Part shown: positions 22,643 through 32,724 of the stretch, piece after piece
Layout of the letters: every line of letters begins with the position of its first letter
How positions within the stretch are numbered: the stretch's first letter is position 1
NCBI RefSeq assembly: GCF_003633775.1
Contig: NZ_RBIN01000004.1
Location: 248,001 to 312,000, forward strand
From: Kushneria sinocarnis
Lineage (GTDB): Bacteria; Pseudomonadota; Gammaproteobacteria; Pseudomonadales; Halomonadaceae
Length of the DNA stretch: 64,000 nucleotides
Direction of reading: 5' to 3'
Position numbers and translations under genes: made by a program
Notes under the pieces: model-generated
Told to the model about the DNA's origin: nothing
Seen by the model: only the letters and a program-made list of their open reading frames with translations
Database searches by the model: none

Positions 22643-23404
22643 ATGGCAGGCGGTCGCTCCAGCTCCCGCAACGGCTCAGCCAATCAGCGCGGCAACGGTC
22701 GCGGCGGCGCCACTTCGAAGCGCAACACGACACGCAACCGTCAGGGCGGCGACGGATTTCACGTGCCGGGCTGGCTGTGGGGGATCGTCGGGCTGATCGC
22801 CGGCTTTGCCGCCGCGCAGTATTTTCACTCCTCGGCGCCCCCGCAGGGACGTGAGCAGGTAGCCGCCGTGGTCGCCCGCCAGTCCGGCGGCAACAGCGAG
22901 TCGGCGCAGCAGCAATCCTCGCAGGAAGAGCAGCCGTCCGCCCGGCAGGAGAAGATGCCGACCTTCGAGTTCTACACCCTGCTGCCCGAATCGGAGGTGG
23001 TGGCGCCGTCAGTGGATGCCTACAAGTCCACGCCCCGCCCGGGTACCCAGGCCGCTGCCGATCAGAAGGCGCGGCAGATCATGCAGAACAACAACGCCAG
23101 CGGGCAGAACAGTGCCAGTGACACCCAGGGCAGTGACAATGCCGACAGCGGCAATACGGGCACGCCCTCGAGCTATGTGCTGCAGGCGGCCTCGTTCCGC
23201 AGCAACGATGACGCCCGGAAGATGGCCCGCAAGCTCAAGGATCTCAGCCTGAAGGCCCGGGTCAGCGAGGTCACCACCGCCGACGGCACCCACTGGTATC
23301 GCGTCCAGGTCGGCCCCTATCAGGACACCCGGGAGATTTCACGCGCCCGGGATCTGATGGAAACCCAGCAGATCGAGCCGATGCTGATCCGCCTGCAGGG
23401 CTGA
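22643..23404 (+). CDS. SPOR-domain membrane protein
   Basis: This bitopic inner-membrane protein has a basic cytoplasmic tail rich in R, G, N and S (1-38), one membrane helix at about 42-62 (PGWLWGIVGLIAGFAAAQY), a long low-complexity linker rich in Q, S and N (80-165), and a C-terminal SPOR domain (YVLQAASFRSNDDARKMA ... WYRVQVGPYQ) that binds denuded glycan strands at division septa. The start codon directly abuts the argS stop. An FtsN-like protein stands at this place in related genomes, but no FtsA- or FtsI-interacting segment can be shown here. Confidence 0.85.
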   Translation: MAGGRSSSRNGSANQRGNGRGGATSKRNTTRNRQGGDGFHVPGWLWGIVGLIAGFAAAQYFHSSAPPQGREQVAAVVARQSGGNSESAQQQSSQEEQPSARQEKMPTFEFYTLLPESEVVAPSVDAYKSTPRPGTQAAADQKARQIMQNNNASGQNSASDTQGSDNADSGNTGTPSSYVLQAASFRSNDDARKMARKLKDLSLKARVSEVTTADGTHWYRVQVGPYQDTREISRARDLMETQQIEPMLIRLQG

Positions 23405-23415
23405 CCGCCCGGGAT

Positions 23416-23442
23416 CGCAGCGGGAACAGGGCCCCCGCTGCG
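23416..23442 (+). terminator. Hairpin after the argS-SPOR unit
   Basis: A perfect 9-bp GC-rich stem (CGCAGCGGG with CCCGCTGCG, 9-nt loop) begins 12 nt after the stop codon. No T-run follows, so termination is likely only if aided by Rho or by mRNA end processing. Confidence 0.4.
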
Positions 23443-23484
23443 CCCTCCTGCCATCGCTTCAGCGCAAGCCGTTGGCCGCTGCGA

Positions 23485-23514
23485 CTTGATTTCCCTGCGC
23501 GGCGTCCGCATCTA
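23485..23514 (+). promoter_or_regulatory. hslV: Heat-shock (sigma-32) type promoter of hslVU
   Basis: CTTGAT (23485-23490), a 15-nt spacer and CCGCATCTA (23506-23514) match the sigma-32 elements CTTGAA and CCCCATTTA at 5 of 6 and 7 of 9 positions. The site is about 80 nt before the hslV start. HslVU belongs to the heat-shock regulon in E. coli, which supports the call. Confidence 0.7.
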
Positions 23515-23593
23515 ATTCTCCCATCAGACAGTGGCGCCCGGCGTCGCAATGTTCCCCGGGGAGCTTCATCCCCCGTTTACTGGAGACCCGTTC

Positions 23594-24115
23594 ATGACCA
23601 CGATCGTATCCGTGCGCCGTGGCGAGCAGGTAGCCCTGGCCGGCGATGGCCAGGTTTCGCTGGGCAATACGGTAATGAAGGGCAACGCCAGCAAGGTACG
23701 CCGCTTTCACCGCGGCCAGGTACTGGCCGGCTTCGCGGGCGGCACGGCGGATGCCTTTACCCTGTTCGAGCGCTTTGAAGCCCAGCTCGAGAAGTATCAG
23801 GGTCATCTCGCCAAGGCCGCTGTCGAACTGGCCAAGGAGTGGCGCACCGACCGCGCCTTGCGCCGGCTCGAGGCCATGCTGGCGGTGGCCGACCGGCATT
23901 CGTCGCTGATCATCACCGGCACCGGCGATGTGCTCGAGCCGGAATACGGCATCATCACCATCGGCTCCGGAGGGCAGTATGCCAATGCCGCAGCCCGGGC
24001 CCTGCTGGACAACACCGAGCTGTCCGCGCGCGAGATCACCGAAAAGAGTCTGAACATCGCCGCCGACATCTGCGTCTATACCAATCACACCGTGACACTC
24101 GAGGCACTGGATTGA
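23594..24115 (+). CDS. hslV: ATP-dependent protease proteolytic subunit HslV
   Basis: HslV forms the double-ring peptidase of the HslUV (ClpYQ) protease in the cytosol. The 173 residues start MTTIVSVRR; removal of Met exposes the catalytic threonine. [14 protein letters not shown], the [16 protein letters not shown] block and [14 protein letters not shown] are family hallmarks. The frame is open to 23531, but the family start at 23594 is clear and GGAGA lies a few bases upstream. It is followed 2 nt later by hslU. Confidence 0.97.
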   Translation: MTTIVSVRRGEQVALAGDGQVSLGNTVMKGNASKVRRFHRGQVLAGFAGGTADAFTLFERFEAQLEKYQGHLAKAAVELAKEWRTDRALRRLEAMLAVADRHSSLIITGTGDVLEPEYGIITIGSGGQYANAAARALLDNTELSAREITEKSLNIAADICVYTNHTVTLEALD

Positions 24116-24117
24116 TC

Positions 24118-25497
24118 ATGACCCAGTCTCAGACTTCGCAATCATTAACTACCGAGGCGACCTCGCAGCAGTCGCAGATGACGCCGCGCGAGATCGTTCA
24201 TGCGCTCGATCAGTACATCGTCGGTCAGGCCGACGCCAAGCGCGCCGTGGCCATCGCCCTGCGCAACCGCTGGCGGCGCATGCAGCTCGACGACGAGCTG
24301 CGCCCCGAGGTCACCCCCAAGAACATCCTCATGATCGGCCCCACCGGGGTCGGCAAGACCGAGATTGCCCGGCGCCTGGCCAAGCTGGCGGGAGCGCCCT
24401 TTGTCAAGGTCGAGGCGACCAAGTTCACCGAGGTCGGCTATGTCGGCCGCGATGTGGAGTCGATCATTCGCGATCTTGTCGAGATGGCGATGAAGATGGT
24501 GCGCGAGGACGCCAAGGCGGCGATGCAGCACAAGGCCGAAGAGGCCGCCGAGGAGCGCGTGCTCGACGCCCTGCTGCCGCCGGCCCGGGGCAGCGAGTAT
24601 GACAGTGGTCGCAATCGTGACAGCTCCACCCGGCAGACCTTCCGCAAGCAGCTGCGCGAGGGCAAGCTCGACGATCGCGAGATCGACATCGAGCTCACCC
24701 CCGCCAGTCAGGGCATGGACTTCCAGGCCCCGCCGGGCATGGAAGAGATGACCAGCCAGCTGCAGAACATGTTTTCCAGCTTCGGCAAGCAGAAGAGCGA
24801 GAGCCGTCGCATCACCGTCGCCGAAGCGATGCGGCTGGTGCGCGACGAGGAAGCCGCCAAGCTGGTCAGCGAGGAAGAGATCAAGCAGCGGGCCATCGAA
24901 GCGGTCGAGCAGAACGGAATCGTCTTCGTGGATGAGATCGACAAGGTCGCCAAGCGGGCCGAGTCGGGCAGCGGCGGCGATGTCTCCCGTGAGGGCGTGC
25001 AGCGCGACCTGCTGCCGCTGATCGAGGGCTCGACCGTCTCCACCAAGCACGGCATGGTGCGTACCGATCACATCCTGTTCATCGCCTCCGGGGCGTTTCA
25101 TCTCTCCAAGCCGTCCGACCTGATCCCCGAGCTGCAGGGCCGCCTGCCGATCCGGGTTGAACTGACGGCCCTGTCGCCGAACGAGTTCAAGCGCATCCTT
25201 ACCGAGCCCTCGGCGTCGCTCACCCGGCAGTACGAAGCCCTGCTGGCGACCGAGGACCTGGAAGTCCGCTTCACCGACGATGGCATCGAGCGCATCGCCC
25301 GGACCGCCTGGCAGGTCAACGAGGGGACCGAGAACATCGGCGCACGCCGGCTGCACACCATGATGGAGCGGCTGCTGGAGAAGGCGCTCTACGAGGGCAG
25401 CGACATGCAGTCGCCGCTGGTCATCGATGCCGCCTATGTCGATGAGCAGCTCGGTGAACTGGCGAAGGATGAGGATCTGTCGCGCTATATCCTGTAG
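24118..25497 (+). CDS. hslU: ATP-dependent unfoldase subunit HslU
   Basis: HslU is the AAA+ ring that unfolds substrates and feeds them into Hsl[18 protein letters not shown] opens the conserved part; Walker [10 protein letters not shown] is near residue 75, the pore loop is GYVGRDVE, Walker B is IVFVDEIDK near residue 270, and the intermediate I-domain lies between. The ATG at 24118 gives 459 residues, including about 20 Q/S/T-rich extra residues; the ATG at 24178 would match E. coli length better. Neither has a strong ribosome-binding site. Confidence 0.95.
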   Translation: MTQSQTSQSLTTEATSQQSQMTPREIVHALDQYIVGQADAKRAVAIALRNRWRRMQLDDELRPEVTPKNILMIGPTGVGKTEIARRLAKLAGAPFVKVEATKFTEVGYVGRDVESIIRDLVEMAMKMVREDAKAAMQHKAEEAAEERVLDALLPPARGSEYDSGRNRDSSTRQTFRKQLREGKLDDREIDIELTPASQGMDFQAPPGMEEMTSQLQNMFSSFGKQKSESRRITVAEAMRLVRDEEAAKLVSEEEIKQRAIEAVEQNGIVFVDEIDKVAKRAESGSGGDVSREGVQRDLLPLIEGSTVSTKHGMVRTDHILFIASGAFHLSKPSDLIPELQGRLPIRVELTALSPNEFKRILTEPSASLTRQYEALLATEDLEVRFTDDGIERIARTAWQVNEGTENIGARRLHTMMERLLEKALYEGSDMQSPLVIDAAYVDEQLGELAKDEDLSRYIL

Positions 25498-25556
25498 GAC
25501 CATTACGGGCGGGGACGCTCGGCTGGCACCCGCCTGTTTCAGCGCGTATTCTGGAG

Positions 25557-25583
25557 ACGGCGCCGTTTTCGGCGCCGTTTTTT
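25557..25583 (+). terminator. Rho-independent terminator of hslVU
   Basis: An 8-9 bp GC stem (CGGCGCCG repeated about a TTTT loop) is followed by six T. It lies 60 nt after the hslU stop. Confidence 0.92.
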
Positions 25584-25628
25584 CCTTCTACCGGCGATAC
25601 CCTGCCAGAATGGTATTGCGGAGGTTTC

Positions 25629-26024
25629 ATGAGCGCGCCGATCCCCGTAAACGTGCACTATCACAAATACGATCGCGATCTCGAGCTGAGTTATGATATC
25701 GATGGCCGGCGCCAGAGCTTTCGCCTCGCCGCCGAGCTGCTCAGGGTCTTCTCTCCTTCCGCGGAGGTCCGCGGCCACTCTCCCGAGCAGGCCGTGCTGC
25801 AGACCGGCAAGAAGGATGTCGGGCTCCTGAACATCGAGCCGGTCGGCAACTACGCCCTGAAGCTGCACTTCGACGACGGCCACAACAGCGGTCTCTACAG
25901 CTGGGAATACCTGTGGGAGATGTGTCAGCATCGCGAGCAGTGGTGGCAGGACTACCTGCACCGGCTGGAAGCGGCCGGCGCCTCGCGCGAGCCGCTGGGC
26001 ATTCCGGTACGTCAGGTCCACTAG
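25629..26024 (+). CDS. DUF971 (gamma-butyrobetaine hydroxylase-like N-terminal domain) protein
   Basis: The 131-residue protein is a stand-alone DUF971 domain, the fold seen at the N-terminus of gamma-butyrobetaine hydroxylase and in some iron-sulfur assembly partners. The conserved core is visible as [22 protein letters not shown] and [15 protein letters not shown]. It follows hslU also in Pseudomonas. No catalytic residues are obvious and the role is unknown; an association with iron-sulfur or ubiquinone metabolism is only suggested by its neighbours. Confidence 0.88.
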   Translation: MSAPIPVNVHYHKYDRDLELSYDIDGRRQSFRLAAELLRVFSPSAEVRGHSPEQAVLQTGKKDVGLLNIEPVGNYALKLHFDDGHNSGLYSWEYLWEMCQHREQWWQDYLHRLEAAGASREPLGIPVRQVH

Positions 26025-26145
26025 GCCGGGAACGGCTGGTGCCATGCGCCGTCCGGGACAATCTTCCGGTGCGACGCTACAATGCGGTGCCGCCGCATTA
26101 CTGTCGGCTCCCCGGCACAGCGACAATCGAATCAGGGACACGGAT

Positions 26146-26892
26146 ATGAACAGCAGAACCACGCATTTCGGTTATCAGGAAGTGCCCCTCGAGGAGAAGG
26201 CCGGCCGGGTCTCCGAGGTCTTCGACAGCGTTGCTGCCCGCTATGACCTGATGAACGATCTGATGTCACTCGGCATTCACCGCCTCTGGAAGCGGGTCAC
26301 GCTGGAGCGCTCCGGTGTCCGTCGCGGCCATCAGGTCCTTGATATTGCCGGTGGCACCGGCGATCTCACCGAACAGTTCGTGCGTCGGGTCGGTCCGAAG
26401 GGGCGCGTGGTACTGGCCGACATCAATGCCTCGATGCTGCAGGTGGGCCGCGACCGCCTGCTCGACAGGGGCGCCGGTGCCCGGGTCGAGGTCGTTCAGG
26501 CCAATGCCGAAACACTGCCCTTTCCCGACAACACCTTCGACTGCATTACCATTGCCTTCGGCCTGCGCAACGTGACCGACCAGGCACGCGCACTGGCCTC
26601 GATGACCCGCGTGCTCAAGCCGGGTGGGCGACTGCTGGTTCTGGAATTTTCCAAACCCACCCACCCCGTGTTCGAACGCGTCTATGATCAGTACTCCTTT
26701 CATGTCCTGCCGCGCCTGGGCAGGCTGGTGGCCAATGATGCCGATTCCTACCGCTATCTGGCAGAGTCGATTCGCATGCATCCCGACCAGTCCACCCTCA
26801 AGGGCATGATGGAAGCTGCCGGACTGGAGCGGGTCGAGTACACCAACATGACCGGGGGCGTTGTCGCCCTGCATCGCGGCCTCAAGTTCTGA
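26146..26892 (+). CDS. ubiE: Ubiquinone/menaquinone C-methyltransferase UbiE
   Basis: UbiE transfers a methyl group from S-adenosylmethionine to C2 of the benzoquinol ring. The 248 residues show [16 protein letters not shown], the SAM-binding [11 protein letters not shown] near residue 68, [14 protein letters not shown], and the family signature FGLRNV followed by [15 protein letters not shown]. The frame is open to 26044, but [13 protein letters not shown] is the family start. It leads ubiE-ubiJ-ubiB. Confidence 0.97.
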   Translation: MNSRTTHFGYQEVPLEEKAGRVSEVFDSVAARYDLMNDLMSLGIHRLWKRVTLERSGVRRGHQVLDIAGGTGDLTEQFVRRVGPKGRVVLADINASMLQVGRDRLLDRGAGARVEVVQANAETLPFPDNTFDCITIAFGLRNVTDQARALASMTRVLKPGGRLLVLEFSKPTHPVFERVYDQYSFHVLPRLGRLVANDADSYRYLAESIRMHPDQSTLKGMMEAAGLERVEYTNMTGGVVALHRGLKF

Positions 26893-27055
26893 GTCGCCGC
26901 CATGCCGGGCCTTCAGCATGCCGGGCGACGCAGGCCGTACGCCGCTGCCCGCAGGCCTCCGATGTTACGAATTATCTCAGGTTGACGACTCTCATGGACA
27001 AGCAGCCTCTGATGCCGCAGACCGGCCTGAACGCCCGAACGGGGTCGTGGTGCTG

Positions 27056-27694
27056 ATGTCACTGATGACGCCTTTGCTGCTCGCCAGCGCCGAACGCACG
27101 CTCAATCATCTGCTGGCGCGCGACCCCGCTGCGCCGGCCCGTCTGGCCGGCCTGGCCGGCAAGCGACTGCTGCTGCGGATTACCGCGCCGGCGTTCGAGG
27201 TGCTGATCACCTTTCACAATGGCGGGCTGGCACTCACCCGCCTGCCGGACGCCTCGCCGGGCGATGCCGACGCCTGCGTCGAGATCGACGCCGATACCCT
27301 GGGCGCCCTCATGGGGGGTGCTTCCATCGAATCGTGCATGACCGCCAACCGGCTGATCGTGCATGGCGAGCTGGGGCTGCTGGCCGCCACCCGCGCCCTG
27401 CTGATGGATCTCGATGTCGACTGGGAAGGCGCCCTGGCAGAGTGGTTCGGCGATGTCCCGGCGCACAGCCTCGCCACCGGACTGCGTCGGGTCGGCCGCT
27501 TCGGCATCCGCTCCAGCCACTCGCTGGAAGAGGACCTGCGCGAATATATCCTCGAGGAGGGCCGCTGGCTGGCCGGCCGCAATCAGCTCGACATCGCCCG
27601 CGAACACCTGACCGAGCTGGAAATTGCCACCGACCGCCTTGAAGCGCGTCTGGAACGTCTCGGACGCCGGCTGCGGGGAGGATCCGGTTCTTGA
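27056..27694 (+). CDS. ubiJ: Ubiquinone biosynthesis accessory factor UbiJ (SCP2 domain)
   Basis: UbiJ helps assemble the cytosolic complex of ubiquinone enzymes and binds the lipid intermediates through an SCP2-like pocket. The 212-residue product shows a leucine-rich N-terminus ([17 protein letters not shown]), a beta-rich SCP2 domain with [16 protein letters not shown], and a C-terminal helical, coiled-coil-like tail ([18 protein letters not shown]). Start choice is uncertain because no good ribosome-binding site is seen; 27065 is another candidate. Its stop overlaps the TTG start of ubiB. Confidence 0.88.
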   Translation: MSLMTPLLLASAERTLNHLLARDPAAPARLAGLAGKRLLLRITAPAFEVLITFHNGGLALTRLPDASPGDADACVEIDADTLGALMGGASIESCMTANRLIVHGELGLLAATRALLMDLDVDWEGALAEWFGDVPAHSLATGLRRVGRFGIRSSHSLEEDLREYILEEGRWLAGRNQLDIAREHLTELEIATDRLEARLERLGRRLRGGSGS

Positions 27695-29322
27695 ATCTGC
27701 TGTGGCGCCTGATACGCATCGGCTGGGTCATTACCCGCTATCGCCTCGATACGCTGGTGCCGCTCGAACGGCTGCCGGGCTACGCCCGGCTGCTGATGAA
27801 GATGGCGCCGATCCGGCTGTTTCCGACCCGGCAACGCAGCAATGGCGAGCGGCTGCGACTGGCACTGGAGAATCTCGGTCCGATCTTCGTCAAGTTCGGC
27901 CAGATGCTCTCCACCCGACGCGATCTGATGCCACCGGACATAGCGGTCGAACTCAAGCGGCTGCAGGATCAGGTACCGCCCTTCTCCAGCGATCAGGCGC
28001 TGCGCAGTGTCGAGGAGGCCCTCGGCACCACGGTCGAGGAGTGTTTCGCCCATTTCGATACCGATCCGCTGGCCTCGGCCTCGATCGCCCAGGTGCATGC
28101 CGCGCAGCTCCACTCCGGCGAGCGGGTGGTGGTCAAGATCATCCGACCGGGCATCGATCGCGTGATGCGCAGCGACATCGCCCTGCTGTACACCTTTGCC
28201 CGACTGCTGCTGAAGGTATGGCCCGATGCCCGACGGCTGCGTCCGGTAGAGGTGGTCACGGATTACGAGGCAACCCTGTTCGACGAGCTCGACCTGCAGA
28301 AGGAAGCCGCCAACACCTCCCAGCTCAAGCGCAACTTCCAGCATTCGCCGCTGTTGTATGTGCCCGCCATTCACTGGCCGCTGACCCGACGCAGCGTCAT
28401 GGTCCAGGAGCGGATCAGCGGTATTCCGGTAGCCGATACCGATGCCCTGATCGAGCATGGCGTCGATCTGCGCCTGCTGGCGGAGCGCGGGGTCGAGATC
28501 TTCTTCACCCAGGTATTCCGCGACAACTTCTTTCACGCCGACATGCATCCCGGCAACATCTTCGTGAATGCCGACAACCCCCTCGATCCCAGCTACATTG
28601 CCATCGATTGCGGCATCGTCGGCAGCCTGACCCGCGAGGACCAGGATTACCTGGCGCGTAACATCATTGCCTTCTTCCGTCAGGATTATTATGAAGTGGC
28701 GATGTTGCACATCGAGTCCGGCTGGGTGGGCGAAGGGACCCGCGCCAACGAGTTTGCCGCGGCCATCCGCTCGGTCTGCGAACCGATTCTGGAGAAGCCG
28801 CTCAAGGATATCTCCTTCGGCCAGGTGCTGATGGGACTGTTCCAGACCGCCCGCCGCTTCAACATGGAGGTCCAGCCGCAGCTGGTGCTGCTGCAGAAGA
28901 CCCTCTTGAACATCGAGGGCCTGGGACGAACGCTCTACCCCGAGCTCGATCTCTGGCACACTGCCAAGCCCTACCTGGAGCGCTGGATGCATGAGCGTGC
29001 CGGACCGAAGGGGTTCTGGGAGGAGCTGAAGAAGCAGGCCCCCGAGCTGGTCCAGCGAGTCCCGCAACTGCCGGTCATGGCCCACCAGGCGATGTCACAG
29101 GTCGAGGTCGAACGCCGCCAGCGCCGCGAACAGACCGCCGCCCTCGGCACCCTGCGCGATACGCTCAACGGCCTGAACCGGGGCACCCACCGGTTGCGTC
29201 TGGGACTGCTGCTGGTGGCTCTGGCCCTGGCCTGGCAGCCGCTCTGGGCGTGGCTGACCCAGCAGCCCTGGCCGGTTCTGGCCGCGGCCGCCATCGGCGT
29301 GGCACTGATCGTCTGGCGCTAG
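27691..29322 (+). CDS. ubiB: Ubiquinone biosynthesis atypical kinase/ATPase UbiB
   Basis: UbiB is an atypical protein-kinase-like ATPase tied to the ubiquinone complex at the inner membrane. The KxGQ motif ([10 protein letters not shown], about 67-76), the A-rich loop [11 protein letters not shown], Lys in VVVKIIRPG, catalytic HADMHPGN and the metal-binding AIDCG are present. Two C-terminal membrane helices end the 543-residue protein. Translation seems to start at TTG (27691), 9 nt after GGAGG and overlapping the ubiJ stop by 4 nt. Confidence 0.96.
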   Translation: MNLLWRLIRIGWVITRYRLDTLVPLERLPGYARLLMKMAPIRLFPTRQRSNGERLRLALENLGPIFVKFGQMLSTRRDLMPPDIAVELKRLQDQVPPFSSDQALRSVEEALGTTVEECFAHFDTDPLASASIAQVHAAQLHSGERVVVKIIRPGIDRVMRSDIALLYTFARLLLKVWPDARRLRPVEVVTDYEATLFDELDLQKEAANTSQLKRNFQHSPLLYVPAIHWPLTRRSVMVQERISGIPVADTDALIEHGVDLRLLAERGVEIFFTQVFRDNFFHADMHPGNIFVNADNPLDPSYIAIDCGIVGSLTREDQDYLARNIIAFFRQDYYEVAMLHIESGWVGEGTRANEFAAAIRSVCEPILEKPLKDISFGQVLMGLFQTARRFNMEVQPQLVLLQKTLLNIEGLGRTLYPELDLWHTAKPYLERWMHERAGPKGFWEELKKQAPELVQRVPQLPVMAHQAMSQVEVERRQRREQTAALGTLRDTLNGLNRGTHRLRLGLLLVALALAWQPLWAWLTQQPWPVLAAAAIGVALIVWR

Positions 29323-29364
29323 CGCGGCGCTTGCAGGCAACCACGATGAAGCCTGCGAAGTGCA

Positions 29365-29394
29365 TCGACAGCCGGCCGAACGGGGTGTTATAAG
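29365..29394 (+). promoter_or_regulatory. Promoter of hisE-tatABC
   Basis: TCGACA (29365-29370), an 18-nt spacer and an extended -10 TGTTATAAG (29386-29394) lie about 40 nt before hisE. The 5-of-6 matches in both elements make this a good sigma-70 promoter. Confidence 0.65.
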
Positions 29395-29435
29395 CGATTC
29401 AACGACGCCACACCGGCGTCAGGGGAAGATACAGC

Positions 29436-29780
29436 ATGAGCAGCAGCGATACTCTCGATCAGCTGGCCGAAGTCCTCGCCAGCCGACGCCACGGTGATCC
29501 GGACAGCTCCTATGTGGCCGGACTGCATCAGCGTGGCCTCAACAGGATTCTCGAAAAGGTAGGCGAGGAATCCACCGAAACCCTGCTGGCCGCGCGCGAC
29601 GCCGAACACGGCGGCGAAGCCGAGCGCCGGGCACTGATCAGTGAAACCGCCGACCTGTGGTTTCACAGCCTGGTCATGCTGTCACATCTCGATCTCGATC
29701 ACCGGGCTGTCCTCGAGGAACTGGCTCGCCGCTCCGGCGTCTCCGGGCTCGATGAAAAGGCCGCCCGCAACACGACCTGA
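29436..29780 (+). CDS. hisE: Phosphoribosyl-ATP pyrophosphohydrolase
   Basis: HisE removes pyrophosphate from phosphoribosyl-ATP, the second step of histidine synthesis. The 114-residue all-helical protein has the MazG/HisE-type core [31 protein letters not shown] followed by [15 protein letters not shown], containing the acidic metal ligands (EE, ETAD). hisI, which stands beside hisE in Pseudomonas, is not present here. A tatA gene follows 52 nt later, a conserved neighbourhood. Confidence 0.95.
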   Translation: MSSSDTLDQLAEVLASRRHGDPDSSYVAGLHQRGLNRILEKVGEESTETLLAARDAEHGGEAERRALISETADLWFHSLVMLSHLDLDHRAVLEELARRSGVSGLDEKAARNTT

Positions 29781-29832
29781 TCGCGCTTCCCGGCCGGGAG
29801 CACGCTCATTCGACTGGTAATGGAGTACGCTT

Positions 29833-30129
29833 ATGTTGGGTGGTATCAGTATCTGGCAGCTTCTGATCGTACTGGGCATCATCATACTGATCTTCGGCAC
29901 CAAGAAACTGCGCAATCTGGGTGGCGATCTGGGCGGTGCCATCAAGGGCTTCAAGCAGGCCGTCAATGATGGCGAGGAAGAGGCCGACAAGCAGCAGCCC
30001 CACCAGACCCGCCAGGTCGAGGATCAGCAGGATTCGCGCAACCAGACCTACGAGAATCCGGCGGAGAAGCGCGAAAACGCGACGTCCTCCTCTGCCGGTG
30101 AGCACGACAAAGAGACCCGGAACCAGTAG
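29833..30129 (+). CDS. tatA: Sec-independent translocase subunit TatA
   Basis: TatA forms the size-variable pore of the twin-arginine pathway that exports folded proteins. The 98 residues have a short membrane helix ([18 protein letters not shown]), the [10 protein letters not shown] hinge, an amphipathic helix ([11 protein letters not shown]) and a charged, disordered tail. It starts the tatABC operon. Confidence 0.95.
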   Translation: MLGGISIWQLLIVLGIIILIFGTKKLRNLGGDLGGAIKGFKQAVNDGEEEADKQQPHQTRQVEDQQDSRNQTYENPAEKRENATSSSAGEHDKETRNQ

Positions 30130-30132
30130 GCG

Positions 30133-30555
30133 ATGTTCGATGTCAGCTTTCTGGAACTGGCAGTCATCGCGGTCATTGCCCTGATCGTGCTGGGTCCCGA
30201 ACGGCTGCCCACTGCCGCTCGGGCAGCCGGGCTGTGGATCGGCCGCATCCGGCGCACCATCGGCAATGTGCAGCGCGAGATTTCCAGCCAGCTCGAAACC
30301 GAAGAGTTGCAGCGCCAGATGAAACACAAGCGCGACCGGGTTGATCAGGGGCTGTCGAAGATGCGCCAGGACGTCGAGGGACTGGGTGACACGCCCCGCA
30401 ACCGGTCTGACAGCGAGCGCCCCCCGGCCGACGACGAAACGCCGGGCGCCGGATCGGCTGGCCGCGAGCCGGCAGCGGATGACACTGCAGCACCCGCCGA
30501 CAACAGCCGCCACACGACCTCCTCCGACGCTGACAGGAACGACGCCCCCCGATGA
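30133..30555 (+). CDS. tatB: Sec-independent translocase subunit TatB
   Basis: TatB pairs with TatC to recognise twin-arginine signal peptides. The 140 residues open MFDVSFLELAVIAVIALIVLG, with the conserved GPERLP after the membrane helix, then an amphipathic helix and a long acidic, poorly structured tail. It lies 3 nt after tatA and overlaps tatC by 4 nt. Confidence 0.95.
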   Translation: MFDVSFLELAVIAVIALIVLGPERLPTAARAAGLWIGRIRRTIGNVQREISSQLETEELQRQMKHKRDRVDQGLSKMRQDVEGLGDTPRNRSDSERPPADDETPGAGSAGREPAADDTAAPADNSRHTTSSDADRNDAPR

Positions 30556-31328
30556 GCCAGTCGCAGGATCCCGATAGCCAGCAGACGCCCCTGGTCGAGC
30601 ATCTGATCGAGCTGCGCTCGCGCCTGCTCAAGGCGATCATCGCCGTGGTCATCGTCTTCGCAGCGCTGTATGCCTTTTCCAATCAGCTCTACGAGTTCAT
30701 CGCCCGGCCACTGATGGCACTGCTGCCCGAAGGCTCGCAGATGATCGCCACCGAGGTGGCCTCACCCTTTCTGGCGCCATTCAAGCTGACCCTGATCGTG
30801 GCGCTGTTCGTGGCCATTCCGTTCGTGCTCTATCAGGCCTGGGCGTTCATCGCCCCCGGCCTCTATGTGCATGAAAAACGGCTGGCGATTCCGATCCTGG
30901 CCTCCAGCGTGGCGCTGTTCTACTGTGGCGCGGCGTTCGCCTACTATGTGGTCTTCCCGCTGCTGTTCCAGTTCTTTACCAGCACGGCGCCCCAGGGCGT
31001 GCAGGTCATGACCGACATCAACGCCTATCTCTCCTTCGTGCTGAAGCTGTTCTTTGCCTTCGGCCTGGCGTTCGAGATTCCGGTGGCCACCTTTCTGCTG
31101 ATCCTGACCGGCGCGGTCACGGTGCAGTCCCTCTCCGCCAAACGGCCGTACGTGGTCATCGGCTGCTTCGTGGTCGGCATGCTGCTGACGCCGCCCGATA
31201 TCGTCTCGCAGACGCTGCTGGCCGGGCCGATGTGGCTGCTGTTCGAGATCGGCATCCTGTTCGGGCGGCTGGTACGCCACCCGCGCGGCGGCCGTGACGA
31301 AGCCGATCGGGAGAGCGACAGCTCCTGA
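30552..31328 (+). CDS. tatC: Sec-independent translocase subunit TatC
   Basis: TatC is the six-helix membrane protein that binds the twin-arginine motif. The N-terminal LVEHLIELRSRLLKAI, the FKLTLIVALFVAIPFVLYQAW segment, and LTPPDIVSQTLLAGPMWLLFEIGILF are family marks. It has 258 residues. The Tat system has a clear client in this window, PhoX at 35005-37143. Confidence 0.96.
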   Translation: MSQSQDPDSQQTPLVEHLIELRSRLLKAIIAVVIVFAALYAFSNQLYEFIARPLMALLPEGSQMIATEVASPFLAPFKLTLIVALFVAIPFVLYQAWAFIAPGLYVHEKRLAIPILASSVALFYCGAAFAYYVVFPLLFQFFTSTAPQGVQVMTDINAYLSFVLKLFFAFGLAFEIPVATFLLILTGAVTVQSLSAKRPYVVIGCFVVGMLLTPPDIVSQTLLAGPMWLLFEIGILFGRLVRHPRGGRDEADRESDSS

Positions 31329-31339
31329 CCACAGCTGCC

Positions 31340-31363
31340 GACCCGTGCCGGCCGGCATGGGTC
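31340..31363 (+). terminator. Hairpin after tatC
   Basis: A 10-bp stem with one G-T pair (GACCCGTGCC with GGCATGGGTC, 4-nt loop) starts 11 nt after the tatC stop. No T-run follows, so it is only a possible terminator. Confidence 0.35.
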
Positions 31364-31371
31364 AGTGGTAG

Positions 31372-32610
<1,239 letters not shown>

Positions 32611-32623
32611 AGAGACCGTCGCG

Positions 32624-32641
32624 GTGTCATTGAACCGTCAC
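32624..32641 (+). promoter_or_regulatory. Pho-box-like direct repeat upstream of ppk1
   Basis: GTGTCAT-TGAA-CCGTCAC has the 7-4-7 layout of a PhoB site (consensus repeats CTGTCAT and CTGTCAC). Each half matches 6 of 7. It is 83 nt before the ppk1 ATG. A -10 at the usual distance is not obvious. Confidence 0.6.
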
Positions 32642-32667
32642 GTGATTGCGGCACCCTGACGGCAAGA

Positions 32668-32694
32668 TCGTGCCCGGTACCCGATCGGGCACGA
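32668..32694 (+). other. Inverted repeat between hemB and ppk1
   Basis: TCGTGCCCG and CGGGCACGA form a perfect 9-bp stem around a 9-nt loop, between the Pho-box-like repeat and ppk1. There is no T-run. It could be a weak terminator of hemB or a leader structure of ppk1. Confidence 0.45.
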
Positions 32695-32724
32695 ACAGTG
32701 CGCTGCAACAGGGGGACCAGGAGC

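Noticed and set aside
24145-25503. Long antisense ORFs, for example 452 codons opposite hslU and 547 codons opposite argS
   Set aside because: They are frame shadows caused by high GC in the coding strand; the real genes there have clear motifs.
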